Source of the DNA: UBA7330 sp965243485
Lineage (GTDB): Bacteria > Bacteroidota > Bacteroidia > Cytophagales > Cyclobacteriaceae
Assembly (NCBI GenBank): GCA_965243485.1
Contig: CBDEVP010000001.1
Location: forward strand, 2,232,001 to 2,296,000
DNA length: 64,000 nucleotides
Reading direction: 5' to 3'
The position numbers and the translations under genes are program-made. This document shows, one piece after another, positions 17,899 to 27,739 of this stretch. The notes under the pieces were generated by a model. That model worked only from the letters and a program-made list of their open reading frames with translations, did no database searches and was not told where the DNA came from. The first letter of the stretch is position 1, and each line of letters begins with the position of its first letter.

Positions 17899-17966
17899 AC
17901 CCGGAAAAATGCGGCTAAACATCAATTTCCGGGTGATCCATTAGACTGAAAATAATTATTCACCCT
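17899..17966 (+). promoter_or_regulatory. Mutually exclusive stem-loops in the fecR-susC leader, locus 1
   Basis: ACCCGGAAA (17899-17907) pairs perfectly with TTTCCGGGT (17926-17934). GGGTGA (17931-17936), which overlaps the right arm, can instead pair with TCACCC (17960-17965) just before susC. The two helices cannot form together, which is the layout of an attenuator or translational switch. No long T-run follows either stem, so a classical terminator is unlikely. Confidence 0.45.
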
Positions 17967-17980
17967 AATCATACAAATAT

Positions 17981-20900
17981 ATGCAAGGAACCTTACAAAT
18001 GATTCGAACGATGGGAAAGTTGACCATCTATGTATTCATCCTATTTACTGTTCTTTTCGACACCCTTCTGGCAGTGGATCTATACAGTCAGGCTGTGAAG
18101 AGTGTGAAAGAAGCGAAAATCAGTATCCTGATTGAAAATGAACCCCTCAATGAAGCCTTAGAGCTTGTAGAGCGTAATTCGGATTACCACTTTTTTTATA
18201 CCAACAAGGACCTGCGAAACAGTCCGTCGCTGATTTCCGTCAGGATCACAGATCAATCTGTTGAAAAATTGTTGCTTGAGATCTCAAAGCAGGCCAATGT
18301 GAGTTTTCGACAGGTCAATGACCTGATCAGTGTAAGAGATATTTCATCCGAAGACAGAAAGAACCAGCAGCAAGTGATTGTACAGCAGCAGGTTTCCGGT
18401 CAGGTCACCGATGAGGAGGGGGAGTCCCTACCAGGTGCTACCATTCTTGAAAAAGGGACAACCAATGGCACGATTACCGATGTGAATGGAATGTATTCAC
18501 TTACGGTATCAGATAATGCTATTCTTTCAATTTCCTTCGTTGGATATGAGTCAATGGAAATACCAGTGAATGGTCGCAGCGTCATTGACATAAATCTCAC
18601 CTCAAATGTCTCGGCCCTTCAGGAAGTTGTGGTTGTTGGATATGGAAGCGTGAAGAAATCTGATCTTACAGGCTCTGTATCCTCTGTTTCCAGTGAAACG
18701 CTTGAAAAGTTTCCTGTTACTTCTCTTGAGCAGGGTCTTCAGGGAAGGGCAGCTGGAGTTCAGGTGACACAGACTGATGCAGCACCCGGTGGTGCGATCT
18801 CGATCCGGATCAGAGGCGGCAATTCTATCACAGGGAATAATGAGCCATTGTATGTGATCGATGGATATCCGATCATTAATGAACCCATCACCAGGACCGG
18901 AAATACCGGAGGTGGCTCAGTGGTTTTGAAGACAAACCCTTTGGCATCTATCAACCCCAATGATATCGAGTCTATTGAGATACTAAAAGATGCATCTGCT
19001 ACAGCTATTTATGGTGCGAGGGGAGCCAATGGAGTTGTACTGATCACTACTAAGAGAGGTAAAGCCAATGCTTCAAATTTCAATGTGGATTTCTATGCAG
19101 GCATGCAGGAAGTCACCAAGACCATCCCGGTCTTGAATCTTAGAGAATATGCAGAACTTGCCAATGAAGCATTTATTCAGGATGGTCGTTCAGCGCCTTT
19201 TGCTGATGTCAATCAACTCGTAGATAGCCTGAACGGTGGTACGGATTGGCAGGAGGAGATTTTTCAGATTGCTCCGCTGTATAACACTCAGATTTCGTAT
19301 TCAGGAGGCAATGACCGGACAAGGTATATGATCAGCGGAAATTACTTCGTACAGGAGGGTATTGTCATCGGTTCGAAATTCGATCGTATTGCTATGAGGT
19401 TTAATCTTGATACCGATATGTCCGATAAATTCAAAATGGGATATACATTGAACATGAGTTTCCTGGATAACGACGAAGTTTTAGTAAATGACGGAGCAAC
19501 AGGAAGCGCCGGGGTGGTGCATAATGCTCTAACGGCGGCACCATACCTACCCGTTTTTGGTGCAGATGGTAACTATTTTGTGGACTGGCAGCAGGTGGGT
19601 CCGGTGTTTAGAAGGGACAACCCAGTTTCACTGGCATTAGAAACCACCAACAACACAAAGATTGGCCGTGGTTTAGGAAATGTTTACCTGGAATATGAAC
19701 TTATTGATGGACTGTCGGCGAGGGTAAATCTTGGTGCTGACCTGCAATATCTAAAGCGAAATATCTATGTGCCCAGAACTACCTACAGAGGCTATTTTTC
19801 CAATGGGATTGCAGATGTACAGACCACTCAGATTTTCAATTGGCTGAATGAAAATACGCTGAATTACAATAAATCATTTGGCAATCAGAATATCAATGTG
19901 CTGGCAGGGTATACCATGCAAAGAGAAACCAGAGAAGCTGTCAGGGCCAGAGGTGAAGGATTCGTAAATGACATCCTGTCATTCAATACCCTCGAATCGG
20001 CAGCTGTTATTCCACCTCCGTCTTCAGGTGCCAATGAGTGGTCATTGCAGTCATTCATTGGAAGGGTAAATTATGGGCTCAATGATAAATACCTGCTGAC
20101 TTTAACTGCCCGGGCGGATGGTTCATCCCGTTTTGGTGAAAACAACAAGTGGGGATTCTTCCCATCCGGGGCTATCGCCTGGCGGGTTTCCGAAGAATCC
20201 TTTTTGTCGGATGGCCCATTTTCAAACCTGAAGTTCAGGGCGAGCTACGGCCTGACGGGGAATCAGGAAATCCCATTGTACAGGTCTCAATCTTCGTTGG
20301 GTACCTCAATCTATGTCCTTGGGAACTCAGCAGCTATCGGGATCGCTCCAAACAGAATTGCTAACCCCGATCTCAAGTGGGAAACAACCTCACAATTTGA
20401 TGTGGGTGTCGATTTTGGATTCTTTGAAGAACGCCTCAGGTTTACGATGGATTATTATTACAAAAGGACTGAAGATCTGTTGCTTGAACTGACCATTCCA
20501 TGGACCTCAGGATATTCATCTACACTTCAAAATGTAGGTAGTACTGAGAATAAAGGGTTTGAATTGACTGCCGCAGCGGACCTCTTTACGGGGGATTTTC
20601 AATGGACCCTGGATGGAAATATATCTTTCAACAGGAACAAAGTATTGAACCTCGGGGATATTGATCAGTTCTTTGGTCCTGAGGTCGGCGCTGTTGGATT
20701 TTATTCTCCCGGAACTGGCGTGATTGTTCGAGAGGGCGAAGCTGTCAATTCGTTCTTCGGATATGTCACAGATGGATTGTTTAGGACCCAGGACGACATT
20801 GATAATGCTCCGGATCATCGTTTTATGGAATTGGGTGACGTCCGGTATAAGGACCTTGATGGAGACGGAGAAATCACGCCCGATGATCGGACGATATTGG

Positions 20901-21403
20901 GTCAGGGGACTCCTGATTTCATCTATGGGATAAACAACACCATCAATTATAAAAATTTTGATTTCACGGTTTTCCTTCAGGGAGTTCATGGTGGAAAAAT
21001 TCTGAATGTTTTGCGGATCTATGAATTGGAGTCTATGCGGGGAACACACAACAATACTGCTGATGCACTCGACAGATGGAGCACCGAAAACCCGGATGGT
21101 ACAATGCCCAAAGCAGATCGCAGGGGCCATGAAAACTGGGTAGAGGATCTCCAGGTGGAGGACGGTACATTCTTCAGGATCAAAAATCTGGTATTAGGAT
21201 ATACCCTTCCAACAGAAGATTTAACGTGGCTGAAAAGATTCAGAGTTTACTTCAGTGCTCAGAATCTATTGACACTCACGGATTATCGCGGATACGATCC
21301 GGAAGTGAATTCACAGGGACAAAACCCGATCAACCAGAACATTGATTATGGTGCTTATCCCCGTGCGAGAGTTTTTAATCTCGGTTTTAATCTCGGTTTT
21401 TAA
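17981..21403 (+). CDS. susC: SusC/RagA TonB-dependent outer-membrane transporter with STN domain, locus 1
   Basis: This 1140-residue outer-membrane porin imports oligosaccharides with its SusD lid. The signal segment is near residues 13-36. An STN domain (about 45-118, ISILIENEPLNEALELVERN) contacts FecR. A carboxypeptidase-regulatory-like domain follows (138-213, VSGQVTDEEGESLPGAT). The plug begins at VVVVGYGSVKKSDLTG (about 213-228) and includes IEILKDASATAIYGARGANG. The beta-barrel ends in an aromatic residue (FNLGFNLGF). The start could also be the in-frame ATG at 17999 or 18011. susD follows after 17 bp. The STN domain makes this a signalling transporter coupled to the upstream FecR and sigma. 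Confidence 0.95.
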   Translation: MQGTLQMIRTMGKLTIYVFILFTVLFDTLLAVDLYSQAVKSVKEAKISILIENEPLNEALELVERNSDYHFFYTNKDLRNSPSLISVRITDQSVEKLLLEISKQANVSFRQVNDLISVRDISSEDRKNQQQVIVQQQVSGQVTDEEGESLPGATILEKGTTNGTITDVNGMYSLTVSDNAILSISFVGYESMEIPVNGRSVIDINLTSNVSALQEVVVVGYGSVKKSDLTGSVSSVSSETLEKFPVTSLEQGLQGRAAGVQVTQTDAAPGGAISIRIRGGNSITGNNEPLYVIDGYPIINEPITRTGNTGGGSVVLKTNPLASINPNDIESIEILKDASATAIYGARGANGVVLITTKRGKANASNFNVDFYAGMQEVTKTIPVLNLREYAELANEAFIQDGRSAPFADVNQLVDSLNGGTDWQEEIFQIAPLYNTQISYSGGNDRTRYMISGNYFVQEGIVIGSKFDRIAMRFNLDTDMSDKFKMGYTLNMSFLDNDEVLVNDGATGSAGVVHNALTAAPYLPVFGADGNYFVDWQQVGPVFRRDNPVSLALETTNNTKIGRGLGNVYLEYELIDGLSARVNLGADLQYLKRNIYVPRTTYRGYFSNGIADVQTTQIFNWLNENTLNYNKSFGNQNINVLAGYTMQRETREAVRARGEGFVNDILSFNTLESAAVIPPPSSGANEWSLQSFIGRVNYGLNDKYLLTLTARADGSSRFGENNKWGFFPSGAIAWRVSEESFLSDGPFSNLKFRASYGLTGNQEIPLYRSQSSLGTSIYVLGNSAAIGIAPNRIANPDLKWETTSQFDVGVDFGFFEERLRFTMDYYYKRTEDLLLELTIPWTSGYSSTLQNVGSTENKGFELTAAADLFTGDFQWTLDGNISFNRNKVLNLGDIDQFFGPEVGAVGFYSPGTGVIVREGEAVNSFFGYVTDGLFRTQDDIDNAPDHRFMELGDVRYKDLDGDGEITPDDRTILGQGTPDFIYGINNTINYKNFDFTVFLQGVHGGKILNVLRIYELESMRGTHNNTADALDRWSTENPDGTMPKADRRGHENWVEDLQVEDGTFFRIKNLVLGYTLPTEDLTWLKRFRVYFSAQNLLTLTDYRGYDPEVNSQGQNPINQNIDYGAYPRARVFNLGFNLGF

Positions 21404-21420
21404 TCTCAAACATTGAAATC

Positions 21421-22809
21421 ATGAAAAATTTAAAATATATAGTAATTCTGATTGCACTGGTTTCTTCCTGTGAATTTCTGGATGAGACACCCAAAGACTT
21501 TTTGTCACCTGCCAATTTTTATCAGACAGATGATGACGCCATTGCTGCGGTAAATGCCGTGTATGATCAACTTGGGTATTACAATAACCTTTGGGAAATG
21601 GGTGAACGGCCTTCTGACAATATCATGGATGGTCCGGTGAGCAGGGATGTTTCACTGGAATTGCATTCATTTACCTGGAATAGTGCCACTGGGATATTTG
21701 GCAGCGTTTGGCAAAGTATTTACAGGTCTATAAACCTGGCAAATACAGCGTTGGAGCAAATACCAGGTATTGATATGGATGAAGACCTTAAAGAACGGTT
21801 GATTGGAGAGGTAAAATTCCTTCGTGCTTTAAATTATTTCGATCTGGTCCGAAGCTTTGGAGGTGTCCCGATTACCACCCAGTCTACAGCAAGTTTTGAT
21901 AACCTTTTCGCATCCAGGAATTCAGAGTCCGAAGTTTATGACCTGATCATTCAGGATCTTCAGGAAGCTGAAGACGTGTTACCAGTCACTTATTCCTCTA
22001 CTAATGTTGGTAGGGTCACGCAAGGTGCTGCAAAAGCTTTACTTGCCAGAGTTCTTATGTATACGGAAGATTATACGGGAGCAGCGCAGAAAGCTCAGGA
22101 AGTAGTGGACCTGGGAGTTTACGATCTTTTTTCCTCTGTCGAAGACCTTTGGCAGGTAGCCAATGAAAATGGGGTTGAACATATCTTTTCAGTCCAGTAT
22201 CTCGCCGGTGTGCAGGGTAGTGGGTTGTCTACAACTTTTGCCATAAGGGGCGGAGATCCTCCACTGACCGGATTTAGTACTGCGATTGTAACGCAGGAAC
22301 TTCTGGATGCCTTCGACCCTACAGATGAAAGACGGGCAGCCAGTATTTTGGAAAGCTATACTTTCCCGGATGGTACTACCAAAAATTATGAACCGCATGT
22401 ATGGAAATTTTACGATGAAACGGCCGTTGATTTGACCGAAGGCAGTACTAACTGGCCGGTCATTCGATATGCTGAGGTGTTGCTGATCCTGGCAGAAGCG
22501 ATTAACGAGAGCAATGGCGGACCAAACCAGGTAGCCTACGATGCCATAGATGAAGTCAGGAACAGGGCTGGTTTGACGGATCTTCCATTGGGGTTAAATC
22601 AAGCTGATTTTCGCAATGCCATTTTAGCGGAGAGACGTTTTGAGCTTTGTTTTGAAGGTCACCGCTATTTTGATCTGAAAAGGATGGGCATGTTGCAATC
22701 CACCATGGCTCCTTTTGGCATCACGGTTCAACCAAGACATGCGATATACCCTATCCCTTTGAGAGAAATGGATACTAATCCCAGCCTGGAGCAAAACGCA
22801 GACTATTGA
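21421..22809 (+). CDS. susD: SusD/RagB nutrient-binding lipoprotein, locus 1
   Basis: The 462-residue surface lipoprotein (IALVSSCEFLDETPKDF, Cys near residue 17) carries the SusD family signatures. These are FLSPANFYQTDDDAIAAVNA at the N terminus, a central tetratricopeptide-like helical region (FLRALNYFDLVRSFGGVP), and a C-terminal LAERRFELCFEGHRYFDLKR with the ending PIPLREMDTNPSLEQN. SusD forms the hinged lid over SusC and binds the glycan. It lies 17 bp after susC, and the next gene's chosen start is 27 bp downstream. The ligand cannot be read from sequence. Confidence 0.95.
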   Translation: MKNLKYIVILIALVSSCEFLDETPKDFLSPANFYQTDDDAIAAVNAVYDQLGYYNNLWEMGERPSDNIMDGPVSRDVSLELHSFTWNSATGIFGSVWQSIYRSINLANTALEQIPGIDMDEDLKERLIGEVKFLRALNYFDLVRSFGGVPITTQSTASFDNLFASRNSESEVYDLIIQDLQEAEDVLPVTYSSTNVGRVTQGAAKALLARVLMYTEDYTGAAQKAQEVVDLGVYDLFSSVEDLWQVANENGVEHIFSVQYLAGVQGSGLSTTFAIRGGDPPLTGFSTAIVTQELLDAFDPTDERRAASILESYTFPDGTTKNYEPHVWKFYDETAVDLTEGSTNWPVIRYAEVLLILAEAINESNGGPNQVAYDAIDEVRNRAGLTDLPLGLNQADFRNAILAERRFELCFEGHRYFDLKRMGMLQSTMAPFGITVQPRHAIYPIPLREMDTNPSLEQNADY

Positions 22810-22835
22810 CATTAATCATTAAAAATGATCGGAAA

Positions 22836-24233
22836 ATGAAAAGAAGAAAATTTATACAATGGGGGGCGGCCAGCCCCCTGTTAAGCCTTCCTCTGGCGTA
22901 TCAGGCTAAAGGAGGAACCATCATTCAGGCGGACTCAATCAATGAACCTGCCCGCAATGTCAAAGTCTCAGGACAATATGATGTCGTTGTGAGCGGAGCA
23001 GGTCCTGCGGGGATCAGTGCCGCCATTGAAGCGGGTCGAAATGGGGCCAAAACGCTCCTTATTGAGGCGCATGGTTGTCTGGGAGGAGTCTGGACTTCAG
23101 GCTTGCTTACCTGGATTCTGGATCAATCAAATAAGCCAGGATTGATGAGAGAGATTGAAAATAAACTTGTAGAGAGAGGCGGCGTTACCCGTGCGATCGA
23201 TACCGGAGGAACGCTTTCCTTCGATGCTGAAGTAATGAAACTGCTTCTTGAGGAATTGGCCGTCGATGCCGGTGTGGACGTCATGTTTCATACTCGAGTA
23301 GTTGCCTCTGTCAAAAATAATTACAAGCGACTAACCCATGTGGTGACGGAATCCAAATCAGGGAGAGAGGCCTGGAGTGCCGGTCAGTTCATTGATACTA
23401 CAGGAGATGGTGATCTGGCGGCCTTGAGTGGTTGTGGATTTGACCTCGGAAGGCCGGGAGACCAGGCTTTGCAGCCATTTAGCATGCTGGCAATTATCTC
23501 AGGGATCAACTTCGACGAAATAACCAAATATTCAAGATGGGCAGCAGACTCAAAGTCAGGGTCACCCTCCAAAAAACTATTGCTTGAAGAAATTGTGAGA
23601 GGTGGGGTGCTTCCCTCGTACCTGAAGCCCGGATTGTATCCTATTCATAAAGGATTATACATGATGATGGCCAATCACGAATACGGTTATTCTCCATTGA
23701 ATGCCATGGAAGTATCCAGGGCCACGCTCCATGCCAGGAAGGAAGTAAATGCCATCGTTAATGCGCTACGTTCTAACGGAGGGGTGTGGAAGGACATCCA
23801 GCTTGTGGCTACAGGTGAACAGATTGGAACACGAGAAGGTCGCAGGATACATGGAATATATACGGTCACTCAGGAAGACCTCATCAAAGGGGCGAGCTTT
23901 GATGATGCAGTCTGTAAAGTTACCTTTGGAGTGGATGTACATTCTGTAAGCAGACAGGATGAAGAAAAGGATACTGCTAAGGAAGGCAGATCCTATAATC
24001 AGGGTATCAAGAGCAAGGATTATGATATTCCATTGAGATCATTGATTGCGAAAGATGTTGGAGGACTGATGATGGCCGGTAGATGCATCAGTGGTGACTT
24101 TATTGCTCATTCGAGTTACAGGGTTACAGGAAATGCCGTGGCCATGGGTGAGGCAGCCGGAAGAGTGTCTGCCAGAGCCGCAAAAGAAAACGTGCTTCCG
24201 CAGGAAGTAAACTACCAATCAGTACTTAAATAG
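22836..24233 (+). CDS. FAD-dependent oxidoreductase (PF12831-type), exported
   Basis: The start at 22836 is preferred (MKRRKFIQWGAAS, a Tat-like signal) over an overlapping ATG at 22806. The 465-residue product shows the dinucleotide fold YDVVVSGAGPAGISAAIEAG followed by LIEAHGCLGG, and later FIDTTGDGDLAALSGC and GGLMMAGRCISGDF. These are the marks of the PF12831 FAD-dependent family. The substrate is unknown; neighbours suggest oxidation or reduction of a carbohydrate product. It directly follows susD (27 bp) and precedes a Gfo/Idh/MocA gene by 34 bp. It is a more distant relative of the three FAD proteins at 54898, 56655 and 63076. Confidence 0.85.
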   Translation: MKRRKFIQWGAASPLLSLPLAYQAKGGTIIQADSINEPARNVKVSGQYDVVVSGAGPAGISAAIEAGRNGAKTLLIEAHGCLGGVWTSGLLTWILDQSNKPGLMREIENKLVERGGVTRAIDTGGTLSFDAEVMKLLLEELAVDAGVDVMFHTRVVASVKNNYKRLTHVVTESKSGREAWSAGQFIDTTGDGDLAALSGCGFDLGRPGDQALQPFSMLAIISGINFDEITKYSRWAADSKSGSPSKKLLLEEIVRGGVLPSYLKPGLYPIHKGLYMMMANHEYGYSPLNAMEVSRATLHARKEVNAIVNALRSNGGVWKDIQLVATGEQIGTREGRRIHGIYTVTQEDLIKGASFDDAVCKVTFGVDVHSVSRQDEEKDTAKEGRSYNQGIKSKDYDIPLRSLIAKDVGGLMMAGRCISGDFIAHSSYRVTGNAVAMGEAAGRVSARAAKENVLPQEVNYQSVLK

Positions 24234-24267
24234 TTTCTTTTGCCTTAGATTAAAGGTATCGTTGAAA

Positions 24268-25476
24268 ATGAGAATAATGCGATCATTTGATCGAAGGAAA
24301 TTTGTCAAAGCCTCCGGGCTGGCAGGAGCTTCAATGATTGTTGGAGCTCCTGCCTTGTCTTTGAACACGTCAATTTCCAAAAATGTGGTGATAAACATTG
24401 GTGTGATTGGTACGGGTGCACGTGGTACGGGCCTGATCAGACTCATTCAGGATATTCCACAACTTAATGTCATCGCTTGTTGCGATATCCTGCCGTTCAG
24501 GTTGGAGGAAGGGTTAAGCCATGCGCCAAAGGCAAAACCATACACTGATTACAGGAAGCTTTTGGAAAACAAAGAGGTGGATGCGGTAATCATTGCCACC
24601 CCCCTATACTTACATGCAAAAATGGCTATTGATGCGATAGCTGCCGGAAAACATGTCTATTGTGAGAAAACCATGGCCTATAATTCGGATCAGACCCATC
24701 AAATGCTTCAGGCAGTCAATAGTGCCTCAGATCTCATTTTTCAGGTGGGACATCAATATCATAGCTCCCGGCTTTACAGCAAAATTGTCGATCTGATCCG
24801 AAATGATCAAATAGGCACAGTGACCGGCTTTGACTGCCAGTGGAACCGCAACGGAGACTGGAGAAGGCCAGTGCCTGACGAAAAGTATGAACGCCAGATC
24901 AACTGGCGAATGTATCGGGAATATTCCTGCGGATTGCTGGCGGAACTTTCTGCTCATCAGATTGATATTGTGAACTGGATCACTCAATCTCATCCTTTGA
25001 AAGTAGTGGGTATTGGAGGAATAGACTATTGGAAAGATGGTAGAGAGACTTATGACAATGTGCATGTGATCTTCGATTATCCAAAAGGGGTCAAGGCCTC
25101 ATTTACCTGCACAACCGCCAATGCCTATGAGGGCTATCAGATCAAGATCATGGGAGATAAGGCAACAATCATTGTAAAGCCTGAGAGTGCCAAAATTTAT
25201 CCGGAGGAAGTGATGTACGAACGTGAAACGGCCGTCGTAGATGGTGTCAGTGGTGCCACGGCAGGGTGGGGAGAAGGTGAAGGAGGAGGAATACCGATCA
25301 ATATCGATCATTTGGATCCGTCAAAGCAGGCTCTCATCGATTTTGCATACAGCATACACAATAAACAGGAGCCAATATCCAATGTCAGAACAGGTGCAGA
25401 TGCCAGCTTTGCCGTTCATATGGCTTTGGAGGCCATGACCGAACAGAAAGTAGTCTCCTGGAAATCAGATCAGTAG
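24268..25476 (+). CDS. Gfo/Idh/MocA family oxidoreductase, exported
   Basis: The ATG at 24268 is preferred to a TTG at 24262. The 402-residue protein begins with a Tat-like signal (SFDRRKFVKASGLAGAS). It then has the NAD(P)-binding fold INIGVIGTGARGTGLIR, VIIATPLYLHAKMAIDAIAAG and CEKTMAYN, where Lys of EKT corresponds to the EKP-type catalytic Lys. A C-terminal alpha/beta substrate domain follows (LAELSAHQIDIVNW with a conserved His). Family members oxidise sugars or, as GH109, cleave glycosides through an NAD-dependent route. Which one applies cannot be decided here. It closes PUL locus 1, with a hairpin terminator 34 bp after the stop. Confidence 0.88.
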   Translation: MRIMRSFDRRKFVKASGLAGASMIVGAPALSLNTSISKNVVINIGVIGTGARGTGLIRLIQDIPQLNVIACCDILPFRLEEGLSHAPKAKPYTDYRKLLENKEVDAVIIATPLYLHAKMAIDAIAAGKHVYCEKTMAYNSDQTHQMLQAVNSASDLIFQVGHQYHSSRLYSKIVDLIRNDQIGTVTGFDCQWNRNGDWRRPVPDEKYERQINWRMYREYSCGLLAELSAHQIDIVNWITQSHPLKVVGIGGIDYWKDGRETYDNVHVIFDYPKGVKASFTCTTANAYEGYQIKIMGDKATIIVKPESAKIYPEEVMYERETAVVDGVSGATAGWGEGEGGGIPINIDHLDPSKQALIDFAYSIHNKQEPISNVRTGADASFAVHMALEAMTEQKVVSWKSDQ

Positions 25477-25509
25477 TTTTAGTCTATTCTATAGGTACCT
25501 GAGCAAAAA

Positions 25510-25536
25510 AAAGAGATGCCGAATGACATCTCTTTT
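25510..25536. terminator. Bidirectional intrinsic terminator
   Basis: AAAGAGATG (25510-25518) pairs with CATCTCTTT (25527-25535) across an 8-nt loop, with A-runs on the left and T-runs on the right. It lies between two convergent genes, the Gfo/Idh/MocA gene on plus and the DUF4382 gene on minus, and should end both transcripts. Confidence 0.8.
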
Positions 25537-25568
25537 CTGATATTGATGACTGATTAATAAAATAAAAT

Positions 25569-26528
25569 TTACATGCCTACGGTCACATTTAGATTTGTTG
25601 TTGTCTGAGAGGTTACTCCGATGTCGCCTAACAATGATCCGAGTGACAAATCGGAATTTAATCTAGCATCAACAGATGCTGAAAATTGGTACGGTTCTTC
25701 GGCCGGGGCATTTTTTGCTTTTTCATAAGAGCAGATCACAATATCATATTGAGCTTCTTCCATGAATGCAAGGGTAAATGATCCGTCTTCCGCAACCACA
25801 CTGCTATTGATGGCATTTTCAAACCTTCCCTGAGGGCCCTCACCATCAGCATCGTTTTCTTCGGACTGGGAAAAACTTCCTTTTTGATACGCATAGACAA
25901 CAAGCTTTCCATCTACATCCCTGCTTTCCATGTCGGCTTTCATTTCATTGTAGTTATCGACAGTACCCCGAATGATTCCAGTGGATTTGGAGGCGACCAG
26001 TCTTCCTGTTGCCCTTAATTGATACTCACCGGTAGAAGTTTTTCTAAACGCCTTTCGGAGGTCAATGTCAGCTACCAGATCTGTTTGAGCATTAGACTGG
26101 ATTTCAAAATCTCCGGATACCTGATATTCAGAAGCTGCCTCAAGCATTGCTTCGGTATTGTCCTGGAATTTGACATAGCCTGGCTTCGTTTCATCCAGGA
26201 TCAGAGAGATGCTTTCATAAGAACCTACATTAAGTCCCATGCTACCGATATCAAAAACTTCTCCGTTTTGATAACTCATCAGATTAAATTCTGCAGCATT
26301 ATCCAGCATCACAGTGGTATTGTTGGACGCATCCGCCGAAGCAGCAGTGATACCCTTAACTGTCAAGTAGACCCCGGTAATATTTTCTGCATCAATGGCG
26401 GCATCTGTGGCAGAGACATTAGCTGTTCCCTGATCAGTCCCATCCATGTCTTTGTCATTACATGAAGAGAAAATAAAGATGGATAATACACTTGATAAAA
26501 CTAAGAATTTCAATTGTGTCCTTTTCAT
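25569..26528 (-). CDS. DUF4382 domain lipoprotein
   Basis: The 319-residue exported lipoprotein has the signal IFIFSSCNDKDMDG (Cys near residue 23). Residues about 38-165 match DUF4382: AAIDAENITGVYLTVKGITA, VMLDNAAEFNLMSYQNG and YESISLILDETKPGYVKF. This beta-sandwich-like domain is found in exported proteins of Bacteroidota and other phyla with unknown function. The C-terminal half looks like a second beta-rich domain (GKLVVYAYQKGSFSQSEEN). The upstream gap is AT-rich and no convincing promoter box was found. It converges on the end of PUL locus 1 and is probably independent. Confidence 0.8.
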   Translation of the reverse strand: MKRTQLKFLVLSSVLSIFIFSSCNDKDMDGTDQGTANVSATDAAIDAENITGVYLTVKGITAASADASNNTTVMLDNAAEFNLMSYQNGEVFDIGSMGLNVGSYESISLILDETKPGYVKFQDNTEAMLEAASEYQVSGDFEIQSNAQTDLVADIDLRKAFRKTSTGEYQLRATGRLVASKSTGIIRGTVDNYNEMKADMESRDVDGKLVVYAYQKGSFSQSEENDADGEGPQGRFENAINSSVVAEDGSFTLAFMEEAQYDIVICSYEKAKNAPAEEPYQFSASVDARLNSDLSLGSLLGDIGVTSQTTTNLNVTVGM

Positions 26529-26761
26529 AATTTATGTTTATTTTGATTACGGCTTCTTAAGGAACAAATTCTATACCAAAAATGACTAAAAAACAGTTAA
26601 AACGCTGATAATCAAATAGTTATAAATATAAACATTTTAATTAAAATTATAATATTTCCAATATAAGGATAGTCTTGTCAATCTGAGAATGTTAACATGG
26701 ATAAACATGTTTCCAGTCTGACCTTTGATGAAAATTAGATTCCCCCCAGGCTTCATAAGCA

Positions 26762-27045
26762 CTATCGGATGATCAGCCGGTAGGTCACCTCGGAGAGGAC
26801 CGAATTAACCTTGATCATGTAGAGTCCGCGAGGCAGCTCAGATGTCAGATCACTCATGTCCAGTAGCCTGGTGCGATCAATAGCATATTCTACCGAGGCC
26901 TTAAACAATCAAAAGCTGATCTCCGCTTTTGATTCCGGTAAACCTTTGGACAAAATCTTTCTGCTGTCGTGTGGCATACACGATCACGGTTGCATTGTCC
27001 GGACCATCATAACGTACTGTGCGATGGGTCACTTTCAATCGTCTT
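26762..27045 (-). pseudogene. Remnant of a secreted protein gene with T9SS C-terminal sorting domain
   Basis: On the minus strand, 26762-26899 encodes a type IX secretion sorting tail: residues resembling VEYAIDRTRLLDMSDL, then ELPRGLYMIKV, ending YRLIIR at a TAG. Just upstream (26901-27045), in a different frame, is VTHRTVRYDGPDNATVIVYA followed by FTGIKSGDQLLIV and a TAA. That looks like a beta-sandwich domain common in exported Bacteroidota proteins. There is no start codon, the frame shifts at the junction and the protein is far too short, so this is the decayed 3' end of a larger gene. The rest of the 633-bp gap (26529-26761 and 27046-27161) is AT-rich, and I see nothing else in it. Confidence 0.75.
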
Positions 27046-27161
27046 GATAGGAACAATCAATAAAAAATAGCATATAACTTATGTGTAAGAATTTTCAATT
27101 GATTTAGCTTTTTTAATCAAATATTTCAGTAATTTTTACGCTCAACCATTATTCAAAAGCT

Positions 27162-27575
27162 ATGGAAAACCTAAAAAACCATTTGAGGTCATTGATTCAG
27201 CTTGCCCTCACAGATCATTGTTTTGATCAGGCCGAAGAAAAGTATATTCGTAATCTGGGGGAAGCCCATAAGATTTCCGAAAGTGAAATAGACGAGTTGC
27301 TTAGAGAACAACTAAAAGATAAAGACCACGGCAGACTCACATTTTCAGCCCTCTCGGATGACGAAAAGATCGATTACCTCTACAATATTGTCCAGTTGAC
27401 AAAGGTGGACCAGAAAGTATACCTCAGTGAGATCAGGTATTGTGAAGATGTAGCCAGAAAGCTTGGATTCAGCCCAAAAGTAGTGAAGAAAGTTTCAGGA
27501 CATATTTATTCTGATTCCATTGTTTCAGCCAGACGCGAAGACCTGAGACGCATCATTTATAGCTATCAGCAATGA
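27162..27575 (+). CDS. TerB-like helical protein
   Basis: The 137-residue cytosolic all-helical protein resembles the TerB/DjlA N-terminal domain. It has an LIQLALTDHCFDQAEEKYI helix with acidic residues, then a second half LYNIVQLTKVDQKVYLSEIRY that repeats the pattern D-x-x-x-x-x-E-x-x-x-I. The two acidic repeats are typical of the tellurite-resistance TerB fold, which binds divalent metal. Its role is unknown. It is monocistronic, with no partner within 160 bp on either side. Confidence 0.7.
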   Translation: MENLKNHLRSLIQLALTDHCFDQAEEKYIRNLGEAHKISESEIDELLREQLKDKDHGRLTFSALSDDEKIDYLYNIVQLTKVDQKVYLSEIRYCEDVARKLGFSPKVVKKVSGHIYSDSIVSARREDLRRIIYSYQQ

Positions 27576-27739
27576 TCAGTGTGCAATACCTTTAAGTTCA
27601 TATTATTATTGGCGGTCAGTCAACCTCTTAATGACAATGTGAGACTTTTACACTTCTGTGAACAGTTGAAAGTTTAAGTTTAATGGATGAGGAGCCTTCG
27701 GGAGCCTTTGCAAAGCAGTAGAATTATCATTGATCACGA

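Noticed and set aside
26529..26760. Regulatory RNA in the AT-rich gap before the pseudogene remnant
   Set aside because: No convincing stem-loop, promoter or T-run was found; only low-complexity AT sequence.
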